A stretch of 64,000 nucleotides of DNA from Excoecaria cochinchinensis. Its lineage: Eukaryota; Streptophyta; Magnoliopsida; Malpighiales; Euphorbiaceae. Position numbers and translations under genes: made by a program. The notes under the pieces are model-generated. The model was not told the origin of the DNA and did no database searches. It was given only the letters and a program-made list of their open reading frames with translations. Of this stretch, positions 11,244-21,450 are shown piece after piece; the stretch's first letter is position 1; each line of letters starts with the position of its first letter. Location of the stretch: contig CANTUQ010000073.1 in NCBI GenBank assembly GCA_947683425.1, positions 12,979,501 through 13,043,500 on the forward strand. The letters run 5' to 3'.

Positions 11244-12620
11244 TTGGATGAATTAAATGCACTTGGTTATGCTCATGAGTTATTCATGGGAGAACAATTT
11301 TCTAATCCATCCAAACGATCTCATAATCCAATTATCCCTCCAAATAAACCTGCTTCAACTTCTGAAACTACCACTTCTCCACCTGCTCCCTCTCCAGACC
11401 ATAAACAAAAGGGTGTAGTAATCTCTGAACCACCTTCCTCCCATATGATCCAAAACCCTTCAAATCAAAATTTGCTTGTTACAACTCTTAAACAAAAGGC
11501 CTCACAAGCTCTTCCTGCCATAACATCAGTTGATGATAACGATACTAGTAGTTCTACTAGTTCGGATGAAAATGATAATACAGATGATGAACTTGATCCC
11601 AAACATTTTCCCCTTTTCATGGCAGATCCCCCTACAGCAGAAAGTACTACTGCTCAGTTTGCTGAGGAACCAGATGATGATGAAATGACCACTAAAAGTA
11701 CTCCTCTTCCTGCAGATACCAGACTAACAACTGGACCATGGTTTTGTTTTGAGGATATTCCCAGACACAAATGGCGTGATCGAATCCAAAAGTTTTTTGC
11801 TTGGCTTGACTTAAAATCAAGATCACGACCTAGTGAAGTTACAACTTACAAAAACATCTTTCATGAATTCCAATGTAGATTTGTGGGCAGACTTCGAGAT
11901 TCGTTCACCAATAAAGATGAATACTCCAAACTCCAATTCATCAATTCTGAATCTATTGCTTATATTCTTCAGATAATTCATGCTGAGTTTGTTGGTGATG
12001 TTCAAAAATTTGAGGATGCAAATCGTGATGAGTATTTCAAGATGCGATGTTGTTCTCTGTTAAGGAAAGATCTGGATAAACATTACAAGAAGATGTCGAA
12101 GCTGTTTTATATGCTTAATGGTGCAAATGATCCTAACATGAAACAAGGATTTTTGTCATCATTACCAGAACAACTTTCCACTAGAATAATGTTTTATCTC
12201 AGGGAACAAGGCATACAGATCAATTCTCTTTCCCTTGGTCAAATTTATTAAAGAGTTTTAATAGCACTTGATAAACTCTGTGCTTCACAGCAAATGATTA
12301 AGGATATCTTTCAAAAGGGAAAAGATCCACATCTGAAAGAAGCATACCGATGCCCAGACCTGCAAATCAAATGCTCATCCAAAGGAGATTGCTCTTGTTA
12401 TCCTTACAAAAAGTATAGGGAAAAGAAGTTCAAGAAGAAATGGAGTAAGAACCGTCTTCCTTACCGCCATAAGAAGATTCGGTTTTACAGACGAAAGAGG
12501 TTTAAACCCAAAGGAGATCAATGTTTTGTTTGTGGTCAGAAAGGTCATTTCGCAAAAAAGGTCCCAAGAAGAACAGATCTCAACATCTGCTACAACAAAT
12601 ACAGCAGACTTCTCCCATAA
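11244..12620 (+). pseudogene. Caulimovirid coat (capsid) protein with zinc knuckle
   Basis: Acidic Ser/Asp/Glu-rich N-terminal part (about 11520-11690), then a conserved-looking capsid core (about 11740-12245), then a very basic Lys/Arg region and a knuckle from 12522. The knuckle reads Cys-x2-Cys-x4-His, but the position of the fourth ligand (about 12561-12563) reads Val in this frame, and a frameshift lies there. A stop at 12249-12251 splits the core from the basic tail, in the same frame. The capsid/knuckle order immediately before a protease is the reason for the call; the core has no motif I can name with certainty. Confidence 0.7.
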
Positions 12621-12730
12621 ATATCCAAAATGATGATATCGAATCACTCTTCTCAGAAGATGACGAACCAGATCCATATACTCTCTTCGCTATTGAGTAT
12701 ACTGATTCTGAATCTGAACAATCTGACTAG

Positions 12731-13012
12731 AATTCTGAAGACAATGAGACTATTTCTGAAATTTCAACCATTGAACCATTTACCCTTTTCCCAACTCCCT
12801 CACCAAATTCCATATTATCCACCCATCCTATTCCCCTTGTTCCAGCAAAGATCTTCCTTGATAAATTTGCTAACCCTATTAACATCATTGCCTTCATTGA
12901 TACTGGAGCTCACAATACCATTCTTAATCCGAAAATACTTCCTTCATCCTATTGGAAACCATACACCAACATTTCCAAGCTGCAAACCAAGGAGTCCTTA
13001 CAATTAAGCTAA
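12731..13012 (+). pseudogene. Aspartic protease domain (caulimovirid)
   Basis: The frame continuing after a stop at 12728-12730 contains the active-site motif Asp-Thr-Gly-Ala (12899-12910) preceded by a hydrophobic strand, the hallmark of retroviral-type proteases that cut the polyprotein. The frame ends at a stop at 13010-13012. The following domains lie in another frame, so a frameshift lies between about 12960 and 13010. Confidence 0.75.
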
Positions 13013-13956
13013 AAACCAAACACCCTATCAAGATTCAACTTTTACCTGATTGTTTCCTTTGGACCCATGTCTTTGGTTCAGAACTTCCAGAAAAAGATCT
13101 TGTATTTTGTTTTGATGCTCTTTTCCAGCTACCTCATCTTCGGATTAAGCCCAATGGCCTGAAACATAAAAAACATTTTCAACCCTACACCACAACCCAT
13201 TCTCTATTCTCTCTCTCTAGCCCAGATCCATTCCAAAACATTAAAGCCAAACTAGAAGCCCATTGCTGTGCAACTTCTCACACCGATTTTCTAGCCAAAC
13301 AACCAAACCCTTTGTGGAATAGGCCTGAATTCTTTATCACCCTTCCATTCAAAAAGTCATAAGACATTAACCCCATAAAAGCCTCCCATCTAGGAATGTC
13401 TCCTGAAGATTTTGCCTTAGCCCAAGAAGAATGCTCTTAGTTGTTAGCCCAGAAGTTAATTGAACCTACCAAATCTAATTTGGCTTGCCAAGCCTTTTAT
13501 GTCAATAAACATTCCGAGCAAGTTCATGGGAAAAAATGCCTTATTATTGACTATACACCTCTCAACCCTTTTCTTAAAGACAACAATTACCCCTTACCAA
13601 ACATCTCTTCACTTTTCCCATACCTCCACAATGCCCAAATCTTATCAAAGTTTGATCTCAAGGCAGGATTTTGGCAACTTGGTATCATCCCTGAAGATAG
13701 ATCAAAAATAGCTTTTTGTATTCCCAATTTCCACTATCAATGGACTGTGATGTCTTTTAGCCTCAAAACAGCACCATCCATCTTCCAACAGTCTATGATA
13801 CAGGTTTACAAATCAATCCTTTCCTTTGCTCTCATTTATATTGATGATGTGTTAATATTTTCACCAGATGTTCCTACTCATCAGTACCACTTGATTCAGT
13901 TCTTTGAACTCACAAAGGAACATGGGATAATGCTTTCCCCATCAAAAATGATATAA
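13013..13956 (+). pseudogene. Reverse transcriptase domain (caulimovirid)
   Basis: RT converts pregenomic RNA to DNA. The frame that opens at 12952 carries the protease-RT linker, crosses stops at 13360-13362 and 13438-13440, and then shows the RT fingers and palm: a fingers motif ending in a basic/Asp-Tyr segment, a FDLKAGFWQL-type motif at about 13650-13680, and the catalytic Tyr-Ile-Asp-Asp at 13837-13848. Another stop is at 13954-13956. Compared with Gypsy RTs nearby, it lacks the typical FSKIDLRSGY form, supporting a viral origin. Confidence 0.85.
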
Positions 13957-14660
13957 GCAAAAAAGGAGATTGATTTTCTCGGGATGCACTTTGCTAACAA
14001 AGCCTATCAACCACAGCCACACCTTGCTAAAGAACTGCTCAACTTTCCAGATCACTACCTTTCTCAAAAGCAGGTCCAACAGTTTCTTTGCATTGCAAAT
14101 TACATACGACAATTTGTCCCACACTTCAGCCACCTGTCCAAACCACTCACACAACTTTTAAAAAGGAATCCACTGCCTTGGTTAGAAATCCACTCCAAAT
14201 CAGTCCAAAATTTCAAAGCAGTCACTCAGGCTTTGCCACCTCTCCATATTCCATCCACTGAAAAAAGATTCCTCCAAACTGATGCAAGTGATGAAAACTG
14301 GGGTGCAGTGCTCTTGGAAGAAAAAGACAATGTTCGACAGATATGTGGATATGCCAGTGGTCAGTTCAAAGAGTCAGAATGCCATTACCACTCAACTTTT
14401 AAAGAAATATTAGCTATAAAGTATGGCATTAAAAGATTCGAATTTCATCTGACTGGCCACCAGTTCACGGTCATAATGGATTGCTCTTCTTTTTAAAAGA
14501 TTCTTTCCTTCAAAGGGAAGTCTGTGCCACATCATCAACTTCTTCGATGGGCAGAATGGTTCAGCAAGTATAACTTTGAAGTTGTGCATATAAAAAGAGA
14601 TAAGAACTTAGTTCCAGATTATCTCTCAAGACTTTCCAGATCAAAGCCTCCCATTCTAAA
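13957..14660 (+). pseudogene. RT thumb and RNase H domain (caulimovirid)
   Basis: Continues in the RT frame. A DFLGMHF-type motif follows the RT, then a connection segment, then RNase H with its first catalytic Asp in an Asp-Ala-Ser-Asp context near 14281 and the final conserved block with an Asp-Tyr-Leu-Ser motif near 14620. A stop at 14494-14496 cuts the domain. RNase H removes the RNA template during reverse transcription. Confidence 0.8.
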
Positions 14661-15669
14661 AACTCCCCTTCCTTCTTCCTCCCTTATTTACCCTATGGCT
14701 TTCGAACATTTCAAACCTCACCCTTGCATCAGAAAAAGTGAACCACCTCACTTAAATCTTCCTGCAACTAAAATAGACTCCATACACCCAAACTGTCCTC
14801 GCACCTCTCCTGCATCCATTAAAACATTTGCCACCCGCCATATGTTTCATTATCTTCACCTTTTCACCCAAAAGAGAGATATACCATCACATGAGAACTA
14901 TTTTATGGCTGACCAGCCTTGGTCTATTCTTTTCAAATGTTTTCATGATTCTCCTTATTTTGAAGAAGAACTTTGGTTCCTATGGTGCTTGTCAACTCCA
15001 TACACTCATGCTGTCCTATTTCCACTCATTGGCCTCTACGAAATTCTTACCACTCCTGAAAAGCAAAACTCTTTCCATTGGCAGTTTCTCCAGTGGTATG
15101 CGTCTCTCTCATAGTGGAGAAAACAATTGCTCAAAAAGATCCAAGATCTCAAGGTCTGGAATATAACAGAATCATTTGCAATAGATCATGTCATTCTCTA
15201 TTTCTTTCACAGGCCTTATTTCTGGAACCCTACTCAGGATACCATATGGGATCAATCTCAGGCAATTTATTGGAAAACTTTTAACTCTAGCCAAGACTTG
15301 GAAATTCCTGCTATAGCAAAGGCTCTTCATGCTATGCTTTGTGAACTCAATAATATTGAGTACTCTGCATTACATCCTCCTATGCTAGATACTGCAGAAT
15401 CATCTCTCCGTCCCAATTATGTTGATGAGCTTTTCAAAGATTCCCAGGATCCCTATGAAAACTTGAACATAGAGGATAAGGACAAGGACAATCAAGGTGC
15501 TAGTACCAGTGCTAATCCTACTCGTGATTTTCTCTCTGGTCTTGATACACAGAAGAAAATTAAAGATGATTTTGATGATTTTGACTGGATAGCACAATAT
15601 GATCAAGATCCTGAAGATATGAATATGTCCCCCTCTCATGAACCCATCCAGCCTGGCAATAAAGACTAA
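14661..15669 (+). pseudogene. Long C-terminal region after RNase H, function unknown
   Basis: The polyprotein frame goes on for about 335 codons after RNase H, with one stop at 15112-15114, and ends at 15667-15669. The middle is rich in Trp, Phe and Tyr with several His, and the last ~90 residues are acidic and low in complexity. I recognise no family. Some caulimovirids have a separate or fused downstream protein of unknown role, and translational transactivators also map downstream of RT, but I see no motif that would support either. It precedes the promoter directly. Confidence 0.55.
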
Positions 15670-15840
15670 AGTAGCTTTTAAGATTCCAACTTTAAATAAA
15701 GTATCTTTTGTAAAGTAGCTTTTATAAAGGAGATTCCTCCTTATCTGTAATTAATGTTTGCTTATGTAAGCTGTGATGTAAGCTATGAGCCTTCGGGCTC
15801 TATAAATATGTATCCCTGAATCCTTTGAGGATCAAGCGAT
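15670..15840 (+). promoter_or_regulatory. Caulimovirid pregenomic RNA promoter
   Basis: TATA box TATAAATA at 15801-15808 downstream of the last coding stop, as in 35S-type promoters. Upstream are repeated short elements: two AGTAGCTTTTA-like copies (15671 and 15714 area) and two TGTAAGCT copies (about 15764-15785). A perfect GAGCC-TTCG-GGCTC hairpin (15787-15800) abuts the TATA box. The transcript start is expected near 15835. No TGACG enhancer element is evident. Confidence 0.7.
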
Positions 15841-15874
15841 TTCTAAGCAATAAGAAATTTTCTTTCTTTTATCA

Positions 15875-15960
15875 TGAATTTTCTCTTCCCTTCTTCATTG
15901 GAATACTCTTATTCTTTAGTCAGGGATCCTGCTATTAAAACATCTTGGTCCATGAAGTGA
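15875..15960 (+). other. Short upstream ORF in the viral leader
   Basis: A 28-codon ATG-to-TGA frame starting shortly after the inferred transcript start and ending 76 nt before the first listed element (16036) of the leader structure. Caulimovirid leaders often carry a short ORF whose termination just before a long stem promotes ribosome shunting. The spacing here is longer than in the classical case, so the role is inferred only from position. Confidence 0.4.
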
Positions 15961-16066
15961 ATCTTAGTGTTTTGTATTGTTCTACCTAAGAGGACAGTCC
16001 ACCAGTCAGGCCAGGAGAGCCATTTATTTGGACAGTCATACCTGGTGTTCAAAAGGATCAGTCTAT

Positions 16067-16298
16067 AGGCTAAAAAGGATATCCTTGTCATCAAGAGAAT
16101 TGATCTGTATGCCTTGTTCCCTGAGATAAAACATTGTTCTAGTGGAAAGTTATTCTGGTAATGATGACAAAAATCCTTGTTTCATGTTAGGATCATTTGC
16201 ACCATTAAGCATATAAAATAGCTTCGACATCTTCTTGTAATGTTTATCCAATATAAGGAGATTCTGGACCTGGATGACAAGGATATCCTTTTCAGCCT
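16067..16298 (+). promoter_or_regulatory. Long-range leader stem ending at the primer site
   Basis: The 26-nt arm 16067-16092 (core AAAAAGGATATCCTTGTCATC) and the arm 16273-16298 are reverse complements with one mismatch and would enclose about 180 nt. The right arm ends 2 nt before the primer site. Such a stem in the pregenomic RNA leader is a known caulimovirid feature used in shunting and packaging. The inner core AAGGATATCCTT is itself a palindrome. Confidence 0.65.
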
Positions 16299-16300
16299 AA

Positions 16301-16313
16301 TGGTATCAGAGCC
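16301..16313 (+). other. tRNA-Met primer binding site
   Basis: TGGTATCAGAGCC matches the 3' end complement of initiator tRNA-Met, the primer of caulimovirid minus-strand DNA synthesis. It lies about 465 nt downstream of the inferred transcript start, as expected for the leader of this family. Confidence 0.8.
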
Positions 16314-16448
16314 TACCTTGTATCCCCAACGCTGTGGAGTTGCCAGGGTTCGAGCCACGAGGGAAGTGAAACCCAAAAAGAGGGAAAAAGTACCTAAATG
16401 CGGCACCAACGTGGAGACGTTACCTGGCGACATGTGGCAGAGGGGTAT

Positions 16449-16525
16449 ATAAGTAGATTCTGGACCTGGACGACAAGGATATCCTTTTTAGCCTAATCAT
16501 ACCTGGTGTTCAAAAGGATCAGTCT
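16449..16525 (+). repeat. Rearranged second copy of leader sequence
   Basis: 16449-16497 repeats 16253-16301 (the right stem arm and its upstream part, 196 bp apart) with few changes. It is then joined at 16497-16525 to a copy of 16036-16064, which normally lies left of the stem. This chimaera marks the right end of the recognisable integrant. Confidence 0.75.
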
Positions 16526-17250
16526 CATTTATTTCATGCTTGATAATTTTGGATATGGTTATGCTCTGTTTTTTATGATGTTATTTGCTGTAATTTTTGG
16601 ATCATTCCGGAATGGAGGTCTTGGATTTATAGCTTATGCACTATTGGATTCAGATTCAGTTGAAGAATAGATGGGTATTGAGTTAATTGGCTCCGAAATG
16701 GGAAATTAATTCATATCTAGGATATTAAACCCACGCTTAAGCTAGTTAATTAATAGGCTCCGGAATGGGATATTAGCTAATTAGAATAGTTTGCTCTGAA
16801 ATGGGGACTTGGGTTTTTTTGGGTTGTTCACATCTTAATCATATAATTTTTATGTTAAAATCAATTACAATTGGGTATGGGGAGGATTAGATTACCATAG
16901 CAGCATTTTTATTATCTAGTTAATTTTATACTTCAATATCTGTTTCAAATTCTTAATTCAACATTTTTAACATTTATTTAATCATTTTCTTTTGCATAAT
17001 TTTAGAGTTAAACAAAATCACCAACCATTGGGAATTCTTTAGCATATTTTCATTGATCAAATTGCTTATTTCTCTCAATCCCTTGGTTTCGATATTTAGG
17101 GGTCATAATTATATTTCCCTATATTACTTAACCGATTCAGTACACTTGCTGAACACTGGTCAAATAGGTAAAAAAATCTTAAACCTTAAATGTTTTTCTG
17201 ATGTTAATGCTTATTAAGATGCCTTGACCCATGTTCATTTATTTTCTTCA
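16526..17250. other. Unassigned AT-rich stretch with a degenerate triple motif
   Basis: No coding evidence. Between 16689 and 16805 three related motifs (GGCTCCGAAATGGG, GGCTCCGGAATGGG, TGCTCTGAAATGGGG) are spaced about 50-75 bp apart. It may include the left end of the Mutator-like element that follows, but I could not identify a terminal inverted repeat. Confidence 0.4.
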
Positions 17251-17404
17251 GGAAAAAGGTTTATTCTTCAAAGGATGATCACCTGAATCCCCCTTTTGAT
17301 TTTGAGGTCTATGAAATTAAAGAGAAGTCATGGTTTCATTATTTGTTATATAGTGGTCAGCCTCTATCTTCCAGTGTATGTAAATCTCGAATATTTCTTA
17401 ACGC

Positions 17405-17406
<2 letters not shown>

Positions 17407-17473
<67 letters not shown>
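17407..17473. repeat. (TA)n microsatellite
   Basis: About 33 uninterrupted TA units within the first intron of the Ulp1-like gene. Confidence 0.98.
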
Positions 17474-17476
<3 letters not shown>

Positions 17477-18129
17477 GTTGATATATGTCATTAATTATAT
17501 AGCAACTTAATGATACAATAAAATGTATTATCATATTTTTATGCTTATTAAAAATTATTTACTAGTTTTATACTGTGTGTGTACTTGATGAACTAATTTG
17601 ATGATAATTTACTGTTAATTAACCTATGTTTAGATGTGTTTTCTTTGAAATTGAAGTGCTCTTCATTTACTGATCATTGTTATGCTTGCTAACAAAGACA
17701 TAATTCATCCTTATTTACGTTGTGTGATATTTAGAGGTTACAACTAGGGTGTCTTGCTACTATCAGCTCGAGAAGTGCCTCCAAACATAGTTATATTTGG
17801 TCAAATCTGTTCTTTGCTAGACATGTAAATTGTTGGTGGTAGTTGCATAATTGCATATTAGATTCACTTAAATTGCGCTGGATAACACGGCTGGCAAAAA
17901 TATGAGTTATATTCATGTTAAGGAACTTAATGCCATACTCTTGCAACCTGTTATTTACATATATAATTTTTTTAAACCCTATATAAAAATGCAGATTAGG
18001 GTGCATCCACATGGAAAAGTTGATATGTGCAACTGTTTTGTGCCTTTTATTATGTGTTTAGGCCTGTGTAACCTATCGTACTTGATGGCTGCTATACAAA
18101 TCTTGAATTCAGTAATATGCAAAACAAAC

Positions 18130-18330
18130 TAGTTGTATATAATGCGTGTACTATCATAATATTTTATGTGTACTACCTATATACTGTGCATGTACTTGAT
18201 GTATATTGTACGTGTACTTATTGTATATTATGCTTGTACTTGATGTATATTATGCATGTACATGTTGTATATTATTCGTATACTTGTTTTATTCTATGTG
18301 TATACTTGATTTATATTGTGCGTACTTACT
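18130..18330. repeat. Minisatellite in the Ulp1-like intron
   Basis: Degenerate tandem copies of a ~26-bp unit around TGCATGTACTTGATGTATAT. The same unit appears in the transposase gene at 20865-20881 and 21389-21450, in the same plus-strand orientation. Confidence 0.8.
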
Positions 18331-19240
18331 GTATATTACTTTTGATGTTTTTTATGTTTATTTAATTAATTGCATTATGTATTTATTGTCTACCGCATAT
18401 AAATGTCATATTTTACACCTTAAGGAAGAAAGGTAAATATTCAGAAGGTATTTCTATGAGCTTCTCCACAACTGATAATTCAATTGAATAACATATTTAG
18501 AAATTTTACAAAAGTTTCTTAAAAAAAGGAAACGACTTGAGCTTAATTGAGAAGGTCAAATCGATTATTGGTTATATCTTAAGTGGTTCTTTGTACTATA
18601 GTCGACCCTGGATAGAAGTTGATCATATCCTGTTTTCAATAAATGTTATAGGAAAGTACCATTGGGTATTGGGTCATTTATCCATTTTAGAAAGAATAAT
18701 TTATATTTATGACTCTTTGAGATCTTCTACAAGTAGAGCATTTGCAATCAACACCACTAGAGCTTATAGTGTTGTTGTACCTTATTTCTTGGATTATATT
18801 AGTATTTATGAATCAAAAAAGGGCACCAATCTTCACCAAGGTCCCTACAAAGACTTGAATTTAACTGATCCTTTCAAGATTTAATATGTTAAAGATTTGC
18901 CAAGACAAACCAAGGTGTAAGTTTTACATATGGCTTTTTTAAAATTTGCTTTACACAATTTTTTGTGCCATTAGTTTTATTCTTGATTGTGCTTTTGGTC
19001 TATATTTTGTAGGGATTGTGGAATGTTTGTTACATCATTTACTGAGTATCTCATTGAGGTAAAGAAATTCGAATCGAAGATTTTGATGTGGATTTAGATT
19101 GACTTAGGATTTTAGTTTCTCTGTATTACCATGGATTGAAAAAGCAGCAACAAAATACTACAAGTGATGATAAAGCACCACCTAAAAAGAGATACCAAAA
19201 ATCTGTTGGCAAAAAGAAGGCTCAAGTTTTTGTGGACTGA

Positions 19241-20070
19241 ATATAGTCTTTCTTTTAATATTGAGACAACATTATTTTTGTATAGTATAGTATGAAAATA
19301 TGTAAATGTGAATATCTCTATAATTAGAACAACCAATTTCATGATGGAGTGTGAATTTAATTGATTTAGCTCACGAGAACTTTATTTTCTTAATTTTTCT
19401 GTGCAAAATAAACCCTTACATCAGGTAACTAAATTGCTCTAGAATATTTAAATAACATTAAACATAAAATTGATCTTACATAGAAATGATCTTGAATAAC
19501 AAGAACATTTAGGATCATGAATTATCCGTTTGTCATATCAGTTCTTAACAAGAATGTTAGGCCTACAAGCTGCATAATTCCATTAAATTAGCTGACAAGT
19601 CTAAGGAGCAATAATCTTGAAGCTGAATCTAGCAGGATTACTTTGTAACTCTTATTTTTTGTTTTTTACCAAGTGTTAGTGCTTTGGAGCCCTCCTAAAA
19701 AGCAGAGATAAAGAAAAGAATGCAAATATACGATATGAATATGCAGAATTTGGAGTTAAATGGAAGTTTGCTGATAGCCAAATTAGCATCACCATTTCGC
19801 TTACTAGTATTCAAATATAAAGATATTTCTTTTAGAAAATAATAGATCTTATTACCCAGCTTGGTTGTATTGGCTGAGATTATGCTATAGAGCCAGTATT
19901 TCGCAACAACAGCTTAAGAACATAATGCATTTCCCATGTATTTTGAAACCAGAATCTGCCATTACATCATACTTCTCTTGTATAGCAAAAGGAGTAACTG
20001 AGCAACTATACCCATCACCACAAGACCTTTTAGGATCAATTGCAATTAGAGACTGAAATAAATAACAAAA
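19241..20070. other. Spacer between the convergent MULE genes
   Basis: AT-rich, no convincing coding frame. The 63-codon frame at 19865-20056 has no recognisable motif. Confidence 0.5.
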
Positions 20071-20074
20071 TTAA

Positions 20075-20285
20075 AAAAATAAAAGTATCATCACTTTTTA
20101 GAAATATCTCTACATGCTTTTGATTGTGCTTATATTTTTCACATTTGCTATAAAAATTATATTTTCCATAAAGAATAAAACAATAGCAAAAATTAAAAAA
20201 TAAAAGTATCATCACTATTTAGGAATATCGCTATATTTCTTTCGATTGTGCTCGTATTTCTGACATTTATTACACCATATTTTGA
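20075..20285. repeat. Tandem duplication of the transposase 3' end
   Basis: 20075-20160 is a diverged copy of 20203-20285 (shared AAAAGTATCATCACT, then GATTGTGCT), offset by about 128 bp. The right copy is the last coding part and stop of the transposase; the left copy is decayed. Confidence 0.7.
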
Positions 20286-20639
20286 TCTTTGATTCCCATC
20301 CTGCTTTGATTTTTCTCTTCTTAGGTCTTCCTAATTTGAGTTTTCCTATTGGTGGTAGTACAATTTCCTCTCGAACAGTACTTACAATGTTACAATACAT
20401 CTAATTATGAATAGGATGCACGATTACTTCATATGTTGCTAACATTGTCTCTTTAGTGTAGTAGCTTGAGCAGTACTCATAACAGTCCATATGCTTATCA
20501 TTTATTACTGCTAAAGCATGTGCACATGGTAATTCATCAAATTGAAACTTGTTACAAGTGCATGGCCTTTCTTTAAAGTCCACACTATATGTTTTTTCTT
20601 GAACAAATACACTAAAAATATCACTATTAAATGGTATTA

Positions 20640-20876
20640 CCTGCAACAGCAACAAACATATATCCATTATTTCCATCAACAACAACAGTAACAACAAGAA
20701 AAACTATCTAGCAGCATCAACAGAAATAGCAAGCATAAATATCCAGCTCCAGACACAGCAAAGCACAAATATCTAGCAACAGGAACAACAAGCATAACTA
20801 TCCAGCAATAGCAACATCAAAGCATAAATATCTAGCAACAGCAACAGCAGCAAACATAAATCCATTGTTGTATATT
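20640..20876. repeat. CAA/CAG-rich minisatellite
   Basis: Degenerate tandem units around AGCATAAATATCTAGCAACA alternating with caacaacag runs, lying in the transposase intron next to the SWIM exon. The open frame on the minus strand through its edge is part of the exon only up to about 20640. Confidence 0.75.
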
Positions 20877-20881
20877 GTGCG

Positions 20882-21388
20882 TGTAATGGCCCAAATACCG
20901 ATTTAGAAGTGTACAATGGATGTCTACAGTGTCTTTAGTGTGATATCAGTGTAGAGTGATGTTATAAGTATGATTATGTGGAATAATATTGAGTGTAAAG
21001 TGTGTTTGTGGTATAGAAATTTTAGGGTGGTTAACCTTGGGGTAGCTATACAGCCGGTCCGGCGTCCGTCGGCCGAAAAATTCTAATCTGGTGAAAATGA
21101 TCTGTGGGTTGGCAAGAGTCTAATGGTGATATCTTGAGTGAAAACGGAGTCAAATAGGCCTCTGAAAGTCATTCTAAAGTTGGCCTTTGGTTCGGTTCAA
21201 ATTGAACCGGAGTTTGATCGAAGTTTGACTGAGTATTTAAAAATAGTTATTGAGCTATAATGGGTTTGTAGTCGGGAGTACAAAGGCATAAAATAATTTC
21301 CTACAGAATTATCGAGTACTTGTGGTGACTGTCAGTATAGAGCGGTGACATCCAGTATTTGTATCATTTACGATATAAGGGTGTTACA
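20882..21388 (+). mobile_element. Short solo LTR (507 bp)
   Basis: Starts TGTAATGGCCC and ends GGGTGTTACA, as other Gypsy LTRs here do. Flanks GTGCG (20877-20881) and GTGCA (21389-21393) match at 4 of 5 bases and fit an old target duplication. The insertion splits the minisatellite unit of the intron, which resumes at 21389. No internal region present. Confidence 0.75.
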
Positions 21389-21450
21389 GTGCATGTACTA
21401 CCAGTATACTATGCATGTACTAGTTGTATATTGTGCTTGTACTTAATGTA
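21389..21450. repeat. Minisatellite remainder right of the solo LTR
   Basis: Three copies of the TGCATGTACT/TGTATATTGTGC unit also seen at 18130-18330, split from 20865-20881 by the LTR insertion. Confidence 0.7.

Larger units (their letters stand above)
10390..16525 (+). mobile_element. Endogenous caulimovirid (plant pararetrovirus) integrant, defective
   Basis: Gene order on the plus strand is coiled-coil/coat region, zinc knuckle, aspartic protease, RT, RNase H, a long C-terminal part, then a TATA promoter, structured leader and tRNA-Met primer site. No integrase and no LTR are present, which separates it from Gypsy elements and fits Caulimoviridae. The order and single-polyprotein style resemble petuvirus/florendovirus-like members, but the genus cannot be settled by eye. 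The movement protein is missing or reduced to a C-terminal scrap. The coding part has at least three frameshifts (near 10690, 12560 and 12960-13010) and in-frame stops near 11082, 12249, 12728, 13360, 13438, 13954, 14494 and 15112, so the copy is dead. Confidence 0.85.
17251..19240 (+). pseudogene. Ulp1-like cysteine protease of the MULE (three or more exons, broken)
   Basis: Exon 17251-~17374 (from FDFEVYEIKEKSWFHYLLYS to GQPLSSS) appears to splice to ~18394 (HINVIFYTLRKKGKYSEG). The second exon includes WIEVDHILFSINVIGKYHWV, with catalytic His at 18660-18662, then IYDSLR with Asp at 18711-18713. An intron at 18917-19012 (GTAAGT..GTAG) joins neatly to DCGMFVTSFTEYLIE with catalytic Cys at 19017-19019. 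The His-Asp-Cys triad is that of SUMO-protease-like C48 peptidases. Stops after the start of exon two and at 18882-18884 and a frameshift near 19060-19090 break it; the weak acceptor (CCG) at 18394 is a further lesion. Role in transposition is unknown in this family. Confidence 0.75.

Noticed and set aside
16301..16446. TRIM or SINE explanation of the tRNA-Met primer site and flanking 49-bp direct repeats
   Set aside because: A GGTTCGAGCC box-B-like sequence at 16347 and the flanking repeats are suggestive, but the repeats lack TG..CA ends, and the primer site has the right position for the caulimovirid leader, whose stem arm is one of the repeats.
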